A stretch of DNA of 64,000 nucleotides from Pseudomonas sp. ACN8 (GTDB lineage Bacteria; Pseudomonadota; Gammaproteobacteria; Pseudomonadales; Pseudomonadaceae): positions 124,001 through 188,000 of the forward strand of contig NZ_MRCS01000001.1 of the NCBI RefSeq assembly GCF_002303925.1. Reading direction: 5' to 3'. The notes below the pieces were generated by a model that searched no databases, was not told where the DNA came from, and was given only the letters and a program-made list of their open reading frames with translations. Within the stretch, counting starts at the first letter, position 1. The number at the start of each line of letters is the position of its first letter. Both the position numbers and the translations under genes were made by a program. Below, in pieces: positions 52,034 to 61,495 of the stretch.

Positions 52034-53659
52034 TCAGAAGATGTAGTCGGTGGTCAGGAAGCTCGAACTGCGGCCGCTGATGATCTCGCTGATCAGGTCC
52101 TTGTTGGTCTCCTGGAATTTGGTGGCCACCAATGTGCGGATCGAAAACACCCGCAGTGCGTCATGGACCGACAAGGTGCCTTCGGCCGAGTTCTTGCGAC
52201 CATTGAAGGGATAGGTGTCCGGGCCGCGCTGGCACTGGGCATTGAGGTTGATGCGCCCGACCTGATTGGCGAAGGTGTCCACCAGCCGGCCGACCGCCAC
52301 CGGGTTGGTGCCGAAGATGCTCAATTGCTGGCCGAAGTCCGACTCCAGCACGTAGTCGATCACGGTATCCAGATGACGGTACGGCACGATGGGGATGACC
52401 GGGCCGAACTGTTCTTCCTGATAAACGCGCATCTGCGGCGTGACCGGGTACAGCACCGCCGGGTAGAAGAACGACGCACGAGCCTCGCCACCGTTGGGAT
52501 TGACCACTTTGGCGCCTTTGCTTTCAGCATCCGCCACCAGAGAATGCAGATAGTCGACCTTGCTCGATTCGGGCAGTGGTGTCAGGGCTACGCCGCTTTC
52601 CCAGGGCATGCCGGGTTTGAGGTTGGCGAGCCTGGCGTTGAATTTGTCGATGAAGGACTCGACCACGTCTTCGTGGACAAACAGGATCTTCAGCGCGGTG
52701 CAGCGCTGGCCATTGAACGACAGCGAACCGGTCACCGCTTCACTGACCGCATTGTCCAGATCCACTTCCGGCAGGACTATCCCAGGGTTTTTCGCATCCA
52801 GGCCCAGCGCCGCGCGCAAGCGGTGGGGTCTCGGATGGAGTTTTTTCAGGTCACTGGCGGCCTTGTTGGTGCCAATGAAGGCAAAGATGTCGATCTTGCC
52901 GCTGGCCATCAACGCACTGACCGTCTCGCGGCCGCTGCCGTAGATGACGTTGATCACTCCGGTCGGAAAGCTGTCGCGGAAGGCTTCCAGCAGCGGGCGA
53001 ATCAGCAGCACGCCGAGCTTGGCCGGTTTGAACACCACGGTATTGCCCATGATCAGCGCCGGGATCAGCGTGGTGAAGGTTTCGTTCAACGGATAGTTGT
53101 ATGGCCCCATGCACAGGGCCACGCCCATCGGCACGCGACGGATCTGGCCGAGGGTGTCCTGTTCCAGTTCGAAACGGCTGGAGCGGCGGTCGAGTTCCTT
53201 CAGCGCGTTGATGGTGTCGACGATGTAGTCGCAGGTACGGTCGAATTCCTTTTCCGAGTCCTTGAGGTTCTTGCCGATTTCCCACATCAGCAACTTGACC
53301 ACGGCGTCGCGCTGCTCGCGCATGCGCCCCAGGAAGGTTTCGACGTGCTGGATGCGTTCGGCCACGCGCATGGTCGGCCACAGGCCCTGGCCGCGGTCGT
53401 AGGCACGGACCGCGGCGTCGAGGGCGGTCAAGGCGGTGTCGGCATCCAGCAGCGGCGTGCTGCCGAGGATCACCTGCTCATCGCCATTCGGGCCTGCCAC
53501 GTACACCGGGCTGCGGACCTGGGCCAGCGGCCCGTTCCAGGTTCTGAGTTCGCCATCGACCAGGTACTCGCGCTGCTCGGTCTGGCCGCCGAGGCGGTAC
53601 TTTTCCGGGATCTCGGCGGGGCTTGGGAACAGGTTCTGGAGAATATTGGCTGTGGTCAT
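52034..53659 (-). CDS. Aldehyde dehydrogenase, NADP glyceraldehyde-3-phosphate dehydrogenase-like
   Basis: From the ATG at 53659 it has 541 residues, longer than a typical aldehyde dehydrogenase. The catalytic Cys is in SLSFNGQRCTALKILFVHE. Cofactor motif PYNYPLNETFTTLIPALIMG and GNTVVFKPAK resemble GapN-type enzymes. Where most family members have the general-base Glu (ELGGK), this has ALGLDAKNPGIV, so the base is replaced or moved. GapN-type enzymes oxidise glyceraldehyde 3-phosphate without phosphate. AGAGGGG precedes the start. Single gene. Confidence 0.75.
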   Translation of the reverse strand: MTTANILQNLFPSPAEIPEKYRLGGQTEQREYLVDGELRTWNGPLAQVRSPVYVAGPNGDEQVILGSTPLLDADTALTALDAAVRAYDRGQGLWPTMRVAERIQHVETFLGRMREQRDAVVKLLMWEIGKNLKDSEKEFDRTCDYIVDTINALKELDRRSSRFELEQDTLGQIRRVPMGVALCMGPYNYPLNETFTTLIPALIMGNTVVFKPAKLGVLLIRPLLEAFRDSFPTGVINVIYGSGRETVSALMASGKIDIFAFIGTNKAASDLKKLHPRPHRLRAALGLDAKNPGIVLPEVDLDNAVSEAVTGSLSFNGQRCTALKILFVHEDVVESFIDKFNARLANLKPGMPWESGVALTPLPESSKVDYLHSLVADAESKGAKVVNPNGGEARASFFYPAVLYPVTPQMRVYQEEQFGPVIPIVPYRHLDTVIDYVLESDFGQQLSIFGTNPVAVGRLVDTFANQVGRINLNAQCQRGPDTYPFNGRKNSAEGTLSVHDALRVFSIRTLVATKFQETNKDLISEIISGRSSSFLTTDYIF

Positions 53660-53923
53660 GTCGCTACCCCTCTGGATTGGGTGATGCACTGATGAATCGT
53701 TTTAGCAGACCTCGGCAACGCTTGTCATGACTCATCTCAGCGTTTTTCCGCACAGCGTGGTGTTCGGGGATTTATCGGGCCTTGCGTCATGGCCTCAGAA
53801 GCTCCCCTTGTTGGCCCCCAATGCCCTCAACCCGCCCGCGCGGGGTGCCTTAATGTTGACTCTCCTTGATCACAACAAAAAAGGCTGTGCCCGACTGGCC
53901 GGGCAGCCAATGAGAGAACAGCC
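53660..53923. other. Intergenic region before the sph genes
   Basis: About 260 bases between divergent genes. It should carry the promoter of the sphDCB operon and any SphR site; no clear repeat was found by eye. Confidence 0.4.
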
Positions 53924-54310
53924 ATGCGGGCATGCCGATTAACTGAAAAGCCTAGCCTTTGTTTGGCCTTGGTGGGGTGCGTCTTTGCGGCGTTGCTGGC
54001 GGGGTGCGGCGAAGCGCCGGACAACCCGCCGACCCGCAGCGAAGCAGGCACCGCGAGGCCCGCCGACGCCGAGCTGGCGCAGGTCTACGACAACAGCTGC
54101 AAGCTTTGCCATGCCAACCCGGCGGCCGGGGCGCCGCTGACCGGCGACATCAAGGCCTGGCAACCACGGGTATTGCAGGGCGCCGACACGCTGCTCGACC
54201 ACGCGATCAACGGTTACAACGGCATGCCGCCGATGGGCATGTGCATGCAGTGTTCGCAAGAACAGTTCCTGGCGCTGATTGCCTTTATGTCCGGCCAGCC
54301 CATCCAATGA
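53924..54310 (+). CDS. sphD: Monohaem cytochrome c lipoprotein, SphD-like
   Basis: A 128-residue protein with a lipoprotein signal (lipobox LLAGC28) and one c-type haem site C59-KLC-H63. The sixth ligand is probably a Met in GMPPMGMCMQC. It resembles cytochrome c5. It opens a three-gene operon followed by two Tat-exported enzymes, and likely accepts electrons from the flavoenzyme. The order cytochrome, flavoprotein, PLP protein, outer-membrane protein, AraC regulator equals PA5328-PA5324 of P. aeruginosa, the sphingosine-induced locus, hence the symbol. Confidence 0.82.
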   Translation: MRACRLTEKPSLCLALVGCVFAALLAGCGEAPDNPPTRSEAGTARPADAELAQVYDNSCKLCHANPAAGAPLTGDIKAWQPRVLQGADTLLDHAINGYNGMPPMGMCMQCSQEQFLALIAFMSGQPIQ

Positions 54311-54332
54311 CAAGAACGGCAAGGTGCGATTC

Positions 54333-55727
54333 ATGACGATGGACCTGACACGGCGTCAGTTGTTGCAACGGGCGAGCGTCATCGGCGCCTTTACCGCGCT
54401 CGGCTCAACACCGGCACTGGCCGAGCTGCTGCGCGCACCGCGCCTGATTCCCTGGCGCAATTGGTCGGGCGGCCAGAGTTGCCTGCCGGCGGCGCGGCTG
54501 GCGCCCAAGAACCTGGATGAGTTGACACACGTGGTGCGCCAAGCCCCCGGCAAGATTCGGCCGGTGGGCTCGGCGCATTCCTTCAGTGCGCTGGTGCCCA
54601 CCGACGGTACCTTGCTGTCGCTGAGCTATTTCACAGGTTTGCTCGATCACGATGCGCAAACCCTGCAGGCCGAGTTCGCCGCCGGCACGCCGATGTCGCG
54701 CATGGGCACGCCGCTCAAGGACATCGGCCAGGCCCTGCAGAACATGGCCGACATCGATTACCAGACCCTGGCGGGCGCGATCTCGACCTCGACCCACGGT
54801 ACTGGCAAGCACTTTCAATCCTGTTCGGCGCATGTCTGCGGCATGCAGTTGGTGACCGCCAGCGGCGAGGTAGTGGACTGCGACAGCACGCGTCATCCTG
54901 AAGTGTTCAACGCCGCCCGGGTATCGCTCGGCGCGCTCGGGGTGGCCACGAAAATTCGTCTGCAAAATCGCCCGGCCTATCGCCTGCGGGAGCGCCAATG
55001 GATCGCTAAAACCGAAGAGCTGCTGGAAGACCTGGACAAGAACACCCGGGAAAACCAGCACTGGGAAATGCTCGTGGTGACCCATTCCGACTACGCCTTG
55101 TCGATCGCCCTGAACGAAACCACCGACCCGGCCACACCGCCGGTGCCGGCGGATGAGGAGGGCGGCAACGAATTCGTCACGCTGATCGAGAAAATCGACA
55201 AATACGCCAGCGACTTCCCGGACCTGCGCCGCACCCTGCTCAACAGCCTGCGCCACCTGGCCAGTTTCGATGATCGGGTGGGCGACTCGTTCGACATCTA
55301 CGCCAACGTGCGCACGGTGCGTTTCAACGAAATGGAATATTCCGTACCGGCCGAATACGGCCCGGCCTGTTTGCGCGAGATCCTCAAACTGATCCAGGAC
55401 AAGGACCTGCGCACCTGGTTTCCTATTGAATACCGGTACGTCAAGGCCGACGACATCCCCCTGAGCATGTTCGAAGGCCGCGACAGCTGTTCGATTTCGG
55501 TGCACCAGCATTACCAGATGGATCATCACAATTTCTTCGCCGCCATCGAGCCGATTTTCTGGAAGTACAACGGCCGGCCCCACTGGGGCAAGTTGCACAC
55601 GCTGAACGCGAAAAACCTGCGGCCGCTGTACCCGCGCTGGCAGGAATTCAGCCAGGTGCGGCAGGCGCTCGACCCCAGCGGCAAATTTCTCAACGCGCAT
55701 CTGTCTTCCATTCTGGGGGTGAACTGA
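54333..55727 (+). CDS. sphC: Tat-exported FAD oxidoreductase (lactone-oxidase type), SphC-like
   Basis: A 464-residue protein with a Tat signal (TRRQLLQ at residues 6-12, ending TPALA). The FAD domain shows RPVGSAHSFS, where the His is placed for covalent flavin as in AldO-type enzymes, and GAISTSTHGTG. The C-terminal ALO domain has RPHWGKLH. It would oxidise an alcohol or sugar-like group in the periplasm and pass electrons to the cytochrome encoded 22 bases upstream. The next gene overlaps its stop. Matches PA5327 by context. Confidence 0.82.
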   Translation: MTMDLTRRQLLQRASVIGAFTALGSTPALAELLRAPRLIPWRNWSGGQSCLPAARLAPKNLDELTHVVRQAPGKIRPVGSAHSFSALVPTDGTLLSLSYFTGLLDHDAQTLQAEFAAGTPMSRMGTPLKDIGQALQNMADIDYQTLAGAISTSTHGTGKHFQSCSAHVCGMQLVTASGEVVDCDSTRHPEVFNAARVSLGALGVATKIRLQNRPAYRLRERQWIAKTEELLEDLDKNTRENQHWEMLVVTHSDYALSIALNETTDPATPPVPADEEGGNEFVTLIEKIDKYASDFPDLRRTLLNSLRHLASFDDRVGDSFDIYANVRTVRFNEMEYSVPAEYGPACLREILKLIQDKDLRTWFPIEYRYVKADDIPLSMFEGRDSCSISVHQHYQMDHHNFFAAIEPIFWKYNGRPHWGKLHTLNAKNLRPLYPRWQEFSQVRQALDPSGKFLNAHLSSILGVN

Positions 55728-57010
55728 TGGCCGTCAATCGCCGCAATTTCTTGCTTGGCAGCGCAGGCGTCGGCGCCTTGTTGGTGGGTGTCGGGGCGTG
55801 GCTGCGGCCGGGTGACCGAGGCGCGCCGTACAGCGATTACTTCCGTACGCTGAACCGCGAACTCAAGGACCACGGGCCGATGCGACCGGTGATGCTGATC
55901 GACCTTGATCGGCTGGATCACAACATCGATGTGGTGATGCAATCGGTCAAGCGCGCCGGCAAGCACCTGCGCCTGGTGGAAAAATCACTGCCGGCACCGG
56001 GGCTCCTGGCCTACATCGCCCAGCGCGCCGGCACCCGACGGCTGATGTCGTTTCACCAACCCTTTCTCAATCATGACGCCGTGCAGTTTGCCGAGGCCGA
56101 CATTCTGTTGGGCAAGCCGCTGCCGGTGCGGTCAGCCGAGCTGTTCTATCAATCGCACAAGGGGCCTTTTGACCCTTCCAGGCAATTGCAATGGCTGCTC
56201 GATACACCACAGCGAATGCAGCAATACCTCGCCCTGGCGCAGGGGCTGGGCACGCGAATACGGGTGAACATCGAACTGGATGTCGGGCTGCATCGCGGTG
56301 GCGTCAGCGACCTTGGCGTACTCGGGCAGATGCTGGCGCTGATCAGCCAGCACCCGCAGCACCTGGAATTCGCCGGGTTCATGGGCTACGACCCGTTCGT
56401 GGGCATGGGTGTGCCGGGGATTCTGGGCTCGCCCGAGGAACTGTTCGCCAAGGTGATGGTGATTTATCACCGCTGCGTCGATTTCACCCGTCAGCAATAC
56501 CCCGGTTTGTGGCGCGAAGGGTTGACCCTCAACACGGCCGGGAGCCCGAGCTATCGCATGCATGAGCATGAACAACTGAGCAGCGAAGTGTCGGTGGGGA
56601 CGGCGATGCTCAAGCCCACTCACTATGATTTGCCGTCTCTGGCGGAGCATGTGCCGGCCGCTTATATCGCCACGCCGGTGTTGAAAAGCACCGGGGAGGT
56701 GAATATTCCGGCGCTGGATGAAAAGTCCAGGCTGTTTTCCTGGTGGGACACCAATCAGCGCGAGACGTATTTCATTTATGGCGGTAACTGGATGGCGGAG
56801 TTCGAATCGCCAGCGGGGTTGCAGAGCAATGGCGTGTATGGCCGCAGCTCGAACCAGGAAATGGTCAATGGTTCGGCGGCGGTGGGGCTGACGGTAGAGG
56901 ACCAGGTGTTCTTGCGGCCAATCCAGACCGAGTCGGTGTTGTTGCAGTTCGGGGATTTGCTGGCGGTTCGGGGTGGGAAGATTGTGGAGAGCTGGCCTGT
57001 GTATTCCTGA
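55727..57010 (+). CDS. sphB: Tat-exported PLP enzyme (DSD1/alanine racemase-like), SphB-like
   Basis: A 427-residue protein with a Tat signal (NRRNFLLGSAG). The mature part is a fold-type III PLP enzyme like D-threonine aldolase/D-serine dehydratase: VMLIDLDRLDHNIDVVMQSV, then the PLP lysine in LRLVEKSLPAPGLL. A D-amino alcohol or beta-hydroxy amino compound would be the natural substrate class. It is translationally coupled to sphC (TGATG). A periplasmic PLP enzyme is unusual. Context matches PA5326. Confidence 0.8.
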   Translation: MAVNRRNFLLGSAGVGALLVGVGAWLRPGDRGAPYSDYFRTLNRELKDHGPMRPVMLIDLDRLDHNIDVVMQSVKRAGKHLRLVEKSLPAPGLLAYIAQRAGTRRLMSFHQPFLNHDAVQFAEADILLGKPLPVRSAELFYQSHKGPFDPSRQLQWLLDTPQRMQQYLALAQGLGTRIRVNIELDVGLHRGGVSDLGVLGQMLALISQHPQHLEFAGFMGYDPFVGMGVPGILGSPEELFAKVMVIYHRCVDFTRQQYPGLWREGLTLNTAGSPSYRMHEHEQLSSEVSVGTAMLKPTHYDLPSLAEHVPAAYIATPVLKSTGEVNIPALDEKSRLFSWWDTNQRETYFIYGGNWMAEFESPAGLQSNGVYGRSSNQEMVNGSAAVGLTVEDQVFLRPIQTESVLLQFGDLLAVRGGKIVESWPVYS

Positions 57011-57033
57011 AGAAGATTCTGAGTCTGTTAAAC

Positions 57034-57106
57034 CGCTATCGCGAGCAGGCTCACTCCTACATTAGGAATGCATTCCAATGTGGGAGTGAGCCTGCTCGCG
57101 ATAGCG
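57034..57106. terminator. REP doublet forming a long hairpin between sphB and sphA
   Basis: CGCTATCGCGAGCAGGCTCA and its inverse pair over about 29 bases between the convergent genes. It is a REP pair that can fold as one hairpin and probably ends both transcripts. Confidence 0.8.
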
Positions 57107-57115
57107 TCAGCTCAG

Positions 57116-58075
57116 TCAAAACGCATAGGGAATACTGACCTTCGCCCAAAGCATTTCCCCTTCAGGCCGGTTTTCCACGTCGAACTCCTTGGCCCAGCGA
57201 ATCTCCGCGCTGGCGTATTCGAGAAAGGTCCAGTGCAGCGCCGGGCCAATGGCAAACACCTGGCCGCGCACCCCGTCGTTCACGTCCTGGCCATTGAACT
57301 GCACGGTGTGGCCGAATTGTTTGTCGTCGGTGGTTTGCTTGAGGTAGTAGCCGTTCAAACCGAGCATCAGGTTGTCGGTGATCTTGAAACTGGCCGAGTA
57401 ATCGAAGTGGAAAATCTGCCCCGACTTGTAATCGGTGTCCTTGTTTTTCCCGTTGAAACTGTAGGTGGTCTTCATCGACACCTCGGTTCTGTCCGTCGGC
57501 AGCCAGGTGAAGGAGAACAAGGGTTTGTAGGTGTAAAAATTGTTGCTGGTGTTGGCCAGGCGATCGACGCTGTATTCGCCGGTCGGCACGGTGACTTCAA
57601 TGGCGGCGCCGAGGGTCAGGTCTGGGCCCATGTCCCAGAGAATGATCGGCGCAAACGTTGTGTCACCCATGCCTTCACGGGTGTCCTGCGGCAAGCCGAA
57701 CACCGAGACCTCCTGCTTGAGCCAGGGCTGCGCGATATAGCCCGCCAGCCGGCCGCCAAACACTCGCACCGGGCTGAGGTAGTCCAGGCGCGGAATGACC
57801 GCCGTGGACTCGATCTCGACGTTCGGCACCTTGCCGCCGAGGGAGCTGATGTTGAGCTTCGTGGCTTTGTAGTGGTTGTAGTAGAGGTTGAACGCAACCA
57901 TGTTCTCCGGAAGGCTGTCGGGCGAAAGCGGCAACATGAAAAAGCCGTCGGTGCCGGTGCCGATGTTGTCCACGCCAGCCTCGGTGGCCAGCGCCGGTTG
58001 CAGGGCACAGACGCCGGCCAGGCCAATGACCATCAGGGGAAGTGTCGTGCGGGTCGGGATCATGGGTGTACTCAT
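57116..58075 (-). CDS. sphA: SphA-family outer-membrane protein
   Basis: From the ATG at 58075 it has 319 residues: a signal peptide (ending LQPALA), then a beta-barrel of the Phenol_MetA_deg/SphA type (VDNIGTGTDGFFMLPLSPDS, LPENMVAFNLYYNHYKAT, and final strand EMLWAKVSIPYAF). It probably lets long-chain amphipathic substrates such as sphingosine pass or bind at the outer membrane. No clear ribosome site; the start is uncertain by a few codons. It lies between sphB and the divergent sphR, as in P. aeruginosa. Confidence 0.82.
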   Translation of the reverse strand: MSTPMIPTRTTLPLMVIGLAGVCALQPALATEAGVDNIGTGTDGFFMLPLSPDSLPENMVAFNLYYNHYKATKLNISSLGGKVPNVEIESTAVIPRLDYLSPVRVFGGRLAGYIAQPWLKQEVSVFGLPQDTREGMGDTTFAPIILWDMGPDLTLGAAIEVTVPTGEYSVDRLANTSNNFYTYKPLFSFTWLPTDRTEVSMKTTYSFNGKNKDTDYKSGQIFHFDYSASFKITDNLMLGLNGYYLKQTTDDKQFGHTVQFNGQDVNDGVRGQVFAIGPALHWTFLEYASAEIRWAKEFDVENRPEGEMLWAKVSIPYAF

Positions 58076-58259
58076 TATTATTGTTAGCGGGCTGTCCGGC
58101 ATCCATACGAGGGCCGCAACATAGAAATAAGCTGTCTGCGCCCTGCAAGGCAGGGTATTGGCGGCCATTTAGGGGGACTTCTGCGGACAGCCGTCGAACC
58201 CTGTGCTAACTTCCTTCGACATAACCGGTTACAAAAATAAGAATGCAGCTCGACCCGGA

Positions 58260-59312
58260 ATGTATGGCCCCATGCAAATGAAAGTGACCGATCCCACCTT
58301 TGAACTGGCGCTGGTGTCGCCGTTTCTCCTGCAGACCCTGGCCGAAGTCGCCGAGCAAAAAGGCATCCACCCACAGAGCCTGTGCCGAGGGTTGGGGTTT
58401 ACCTTTGAAGACCTGCAGGACCCGGCGCAGCGTATTTCCTATCGCCAGGCCGTGGCGATGATTCAGCGCGCGCTCAAGGCTTTGCCCAATCAGGGGCTGG
58501 GCTTGTGGGTCGGCGCGCAGAATGTGCTCGGTACGCTGGGGTTGTTGGGGCATGTGTTGTCGCTGTGCAAGACCCTGCGCGATGCGTTCGAGCTGGGCAT
58601 TCGCCATCAACACACCTCTGGCGGCATTGTCGTGTCGAGTGTGGAGGAGGCGGGGGATCGGGTGTTTGTCGACGTTGAATGCCGCTTGCCGTTCGCCGAC
58701 GTGCAGTTGTTCGCGGTCGAGGAGTTTTTCGCCAGCCTGCTGGTGTACGGCCGGGCGCTGGTCGGGGCGGATTTCAAGCCGATGGCCGTGGAGTTCATGC
58801 ATGCCGCGCCGGACTATCTCGGCGAATATTCGCGCCTGCTGGGGGCGGACGTGCGTTTCGGTTGCCTGCAAAACCGCATGGTGATCGAGGCGCATTGGCT
58901 GGGCGTTCACCTGCCCAATCACCACTCCCTGGCCCTGCGTCAGGCCGTGAAACTGCTCGAACTGGAAGCCGCGCAGGTGCACCAGAAAATGGATCTGATC
59001 CAGGCCGTGGAGCGGGCGATTGCCCGGGACCTGACCGAGGGCAGCCACATCGAGAAAATCGCCGGCGACCTGAACATGAGCAGCCGCACCTTGCGCCGCC
59101 GCCTCACCGAACACGCGCTGACCTTCGAAACGCTGCTGGAGCAAGTGCGTCAGGCCCGCACCATGAGCCTGTTGGCCAACCCGGACATGTCCATCGAACG
59201 TATCACCGAAGAGGTCGGCTACAGCGACGTGCGCAGCTTCCGCCGGGCGTTCAAGCGCTGGACCGGCATGAGCCCGAGTGCGTTCCGCAACGAAAGCCCC
59301 AGCGCGGTTTGA
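58260..59312 (+). CDS. sphR: AraC-family regulator, SphR-like
   Basis: About 350 residues with an N-terminal Arabinose_bd-type domain (SLCRGLGFTFEDLQDPAQRI) and a C-terminal AraC HTH (IEKIAGDLNMSSRTLRRRLT, SIERITEEVGYSDVRSFRRA). It is divergent from sphA. In P. aeruginosa SphR binds sphingosine and activates sphA and the sph operon; the same layout here supports the name. ATGs at 58272 and 58278 are alternatives, as none has a good ribosome site. Confidence 0.8.
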   Translation: MYGPMQMKVTDPTFELALVSPFLLQTLAEVAEQKGIHPQSLCRGLGFTFEDLQDPAQRISYRQAVAMIQRALKALPNQGLGLWVGAQNVLGTLGLLGHVLSLCKTLRDAFELGIRHQHTSGGIVVSSVEEAGDRVFVDVECRLPFADVQLFAVEEFFASLLVYGRALVGADFKPMAVEFMHAAPDYLGEYSRLLGADVRFGCLQNRMVIEAHWLGVHLPNHHSLALRQAVKLLELEAAQVHQKMDLIQAVERAIARDLTEGSHIEKIAGDLNMSSRTLRRRLTEHALTFETLLEQVRQARTMSLLANPDMSIERITEEVGYSDVRSFRRAFKRWTGMSPSAFRNESPSAV

Positions 59313-59402
59313 TCTTTTGTGGCGAGCGGCTTCTGTGGTCTCTGACGGCACACAAACCCTCGTACTCCGGTTAAACTCTATGCTCTTTTTCAAGGAGTTC
59401 AT

Positions 59403-60290
59403 ATGAGCCATTACCAGCCGGGCATTCTCGCCACCCCCGTTCCGCCTCAAGCCCGCCATATGTTCTTCGCCCTCGAATCCGCCGAAGCATTGCCGGCTGC
59501 ACTCGACAACTTGATGCAACGGGTGGACGGGAAATCGGCGGTCGTCGGCTTCGGCGAATCCCTGGTCAAGGCACTGGAGGGGCAGATCGAAGGCCTGCGC
59601 ACTTTCCCGGCACTGACTGGTGTCGGCGTCGACAACCCGTCTACCCAGCACGCGCTCTGGTGCTGGTTGCACGGTGAAGACCGTGGTGAGTTGCTCAACC
59701 GCAGCAACGCCATCACCGCGGCACTGGCCCCGGCGTTACGCCTGGTACAGATGAACGAAACCTTCCGCCACATGAGCGGCCATGACCTGACCGGCTACGA
59801 AGACGGCACCGAGAACCCCCACGACGCAGCCGCCGTGGCCGCCGCCCTGGTGGGTGAGGGCGCGGACGGTCTGGTCGGGGGCAGCTTCGCCGCGATCCAG
59901 CAGTGGCAGCATGACTTGAAAGGATTCCATGGGCTGTCGGCGGATGAAAAAGACAACATCATGGGCCGCCGCTTGAGCGATAACGAAGAGATTGACGACG
60001 CGCCGGTTTCCGCCCACGTCAAACGCACCGCCCAGGAAAGCTTTGCGCCCGAGGCCTTCGTGGTGCGCCGTTCGATGCCGTGGATCGAAGGCGACCGCGC
60101 CGGCCTGATGTTCCTGGCCTTCGGTTTTTCCCTCGATGCCTTCGAAGCCCAACTGCGCCGCATGAGTGGCCTGGAAGACGGCATCACCGACGGTCTGTAC
60201 CGCATCAGCCGTCCGATCACCGGTGGTTACTACTGGTGCCCGCCGCTCAAGGACGGTCGACTGGACCTGCGCGCATTGCGTGTCGGCTAA
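59403..60290 (+). CDS. Dyp-type haem peroxidase
   Basis: A 295-residue peroxidase with the family motif GYEDGTEN (catalytic Asp134), the proximal haem His in SAHVKRTA, and FGFSLDAFEAQLRRM near the C-terminus. There is no signal peptide, so it is cytoplasmic. Dyp enzymes oxidise dyes and phenolic compounds with hydrogen peroxide. AAGGAG precedes the ATG. The Gfo/Idh gene follows after 16 bases. Confidence 0.92.
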   Translation: MSHYQPGILATPVPPQARHMFFALESAEALPAALDNLMQRVDGKSAVVGFGESLVKALEGQIEGLRTFPALTGVGVDNPSTQHALWCWLHGEDRGELLNRSNAITAALAPALRLVQMNETFRHMSGHDLTGYEDGTENPHDAAAVAAALVGEGADGLVGGSFAAIQQWQHDLKGFHGLSADEKDNIMGRRLSDNEEIDDAPVSAHVKRTAQESFAPEAFVVRRSMPWIEGDRAGLMFLAFGFSLDAFEAQLRRMSGLEDGITDGLYRISRPITGGYYWCPPLKDGRLDLRALRVG

Positions 60291-60306
60291 GCAGCAAGGA
60301 AAACCT

Positions 60307-61275
60307 ATGAATGTGGTGCGCTGGGGCATGATCGGTTGTGGCAGCGTCGCTGAACGCAAAAGCGCGCCGGCCTTCTACAAGACGCCCGGATCGGCGTTGG
60401 TGGCGGTGATGGGCCGGCGCCTTGAAGCCGTCACCGACTACGCCGAGCGCCACGGCATCGTGCGGGTCTACACCGATGCGCAGGCGCTGATCAACGATCC
60501 CGAAGTCGACGCGGTGTACATCGCCACGCCGCCCGACAGCCATCACGCCTATGCCTTGCAGGTGGCCGCCGCCGGCAAGCATTGCTGCGTGGAAAAACCG
60601 ATGGCGCTGAATGCCGGGCAAAGCCGTGAAATGCAGCAGGTGTTTGCCGATGCCGGGCTGCATCTGTTCGTGTCCTATTACCGACGTTCGCTGCCACGCT
60701 TCCGGCAAGTGCGGCAGTGGCTGGAGGACGGGCGGATCGGCGAGGTCCGGCACTTGAGCTGGACCCTCACCAAAGCCCCGTCGGCAGCGGATCAAAACGG
60801 CAGCGATAACTGGCGCACCGATCCTGCGATTGCCGGTGGTGGCTACTTCGCCGATCTGGCCAGCCATGGCCTGGACCTGTTTCAGTACCTGTTCGGCGAT
60901 ATCGTCGAAGTCGCCGGGTTCACCGCGCGGCAGGCCGGTTTGTACGCGGCCGAAGATGCCGTCAGCGCCACTTGGCGGTTTGCCAGCGGGGCACTGGGGA
61001 TGGGCTGCTGGAACTTCGTTGCAGACCGTCGCGAAGACCGGGTCGAAGTGATTGGCAGCAAAGGCCGGATCAGCTTTTCAGTGTTCGATGAACACCCGAT
61101 CGAGCTGCACGCCGATGAGCACCTCAGCCTGAACATCGAGCATCACGCCCACATTCAGTGGCACCACGTATTGGGCATGAATGCGCATATTCGTGGCGAA
61201 GCGCAGCACCCGGCCGTGGCCGAGCAGGCGCTGAAGACCGATTGGGTGATGGACCGGATACTCAAGCGGCACTGA
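60307..61275 (+). CDS. Gfo/Idh/MocA-family oxidoreductase
   Basis: A 322-residue NAD(P)-dependent dehydrogenase: Rossmann start VRWGMIGCGSVAERKSAPAF, the signature CVEKPMALNAGQSREM with the conserved EKP, and the C-terminal domain with the conserved GGGYFADLASHGLDLFQYLF. The family oxidises sugars or inositols. AAGGA lies upstream. It is probably co-transcribed with the peroxidase; the substrate is unknown. Confidence 0.87.
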   Translation: MNVVRWGMIGCGSVAERKSAPAFYKTPGSALVAVMGRRLEAVTDYAERHGIVRVYTDAQALINDPEVDAVYIATPPDSHHAYALQVAAAGKHCCVEKPMALNAGQSREMQQVFADAGLHLFVSYYRRSLPRFRQVRQWLEDGRIGEVRHLSWTLTKAPSAADQNGSDNWRTDPAIAGGGYFADLASHGLDLFQYLFGDIVEVAGFTARQAGLYAAEDAVSATWRFASGALGMGCWNFVADRREDRVEVIGSKGRISFSVFDEHPIELHADEHLSLNIEHHAHIQWHHVLGMNAHIRGEAQHPAVAEQALKTDWVMDRILKRH

Positions 61276-61298
61276 ATCTTCAGATCACACAAATCCCC

Positions 61299-61388
61299 TG
61301 TAGGAGCGAGCCTGCTCGCGATAGCGGTTTCACATTCAACATTGAAATCGACTGACCCGCCGCCATCGCGAGCAGGCTCGCTCCTACA
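61299..61388. repeat. REP pair between the Gfo/Idh and GntR genes
   Basis: TGTAGGAGCGAGCCTGCTCG at 61299 and its inverse ending CTCGCTCCTACA at 61388 flank a 45-base centre; a standard pseudomonad REP doublet. Confidence 0.9.
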
Positions 61389-61495
61389 GTTTTGGATTGC
61401 GTTGCACTTCTAACCTTATGCGCATTCGGTATTTCTCAAGTCTGTCATGACTTCTCTAAGATCACGTCATAACTCGTTATAACAAGTGATCCGCC

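Noticed and set aside
52163-53692. 509-codon plus-strand frame opposite the aldehyde dehydrogenase gene
   Set aside because: Antisense shadow of a clear family member; no start signal or motif.
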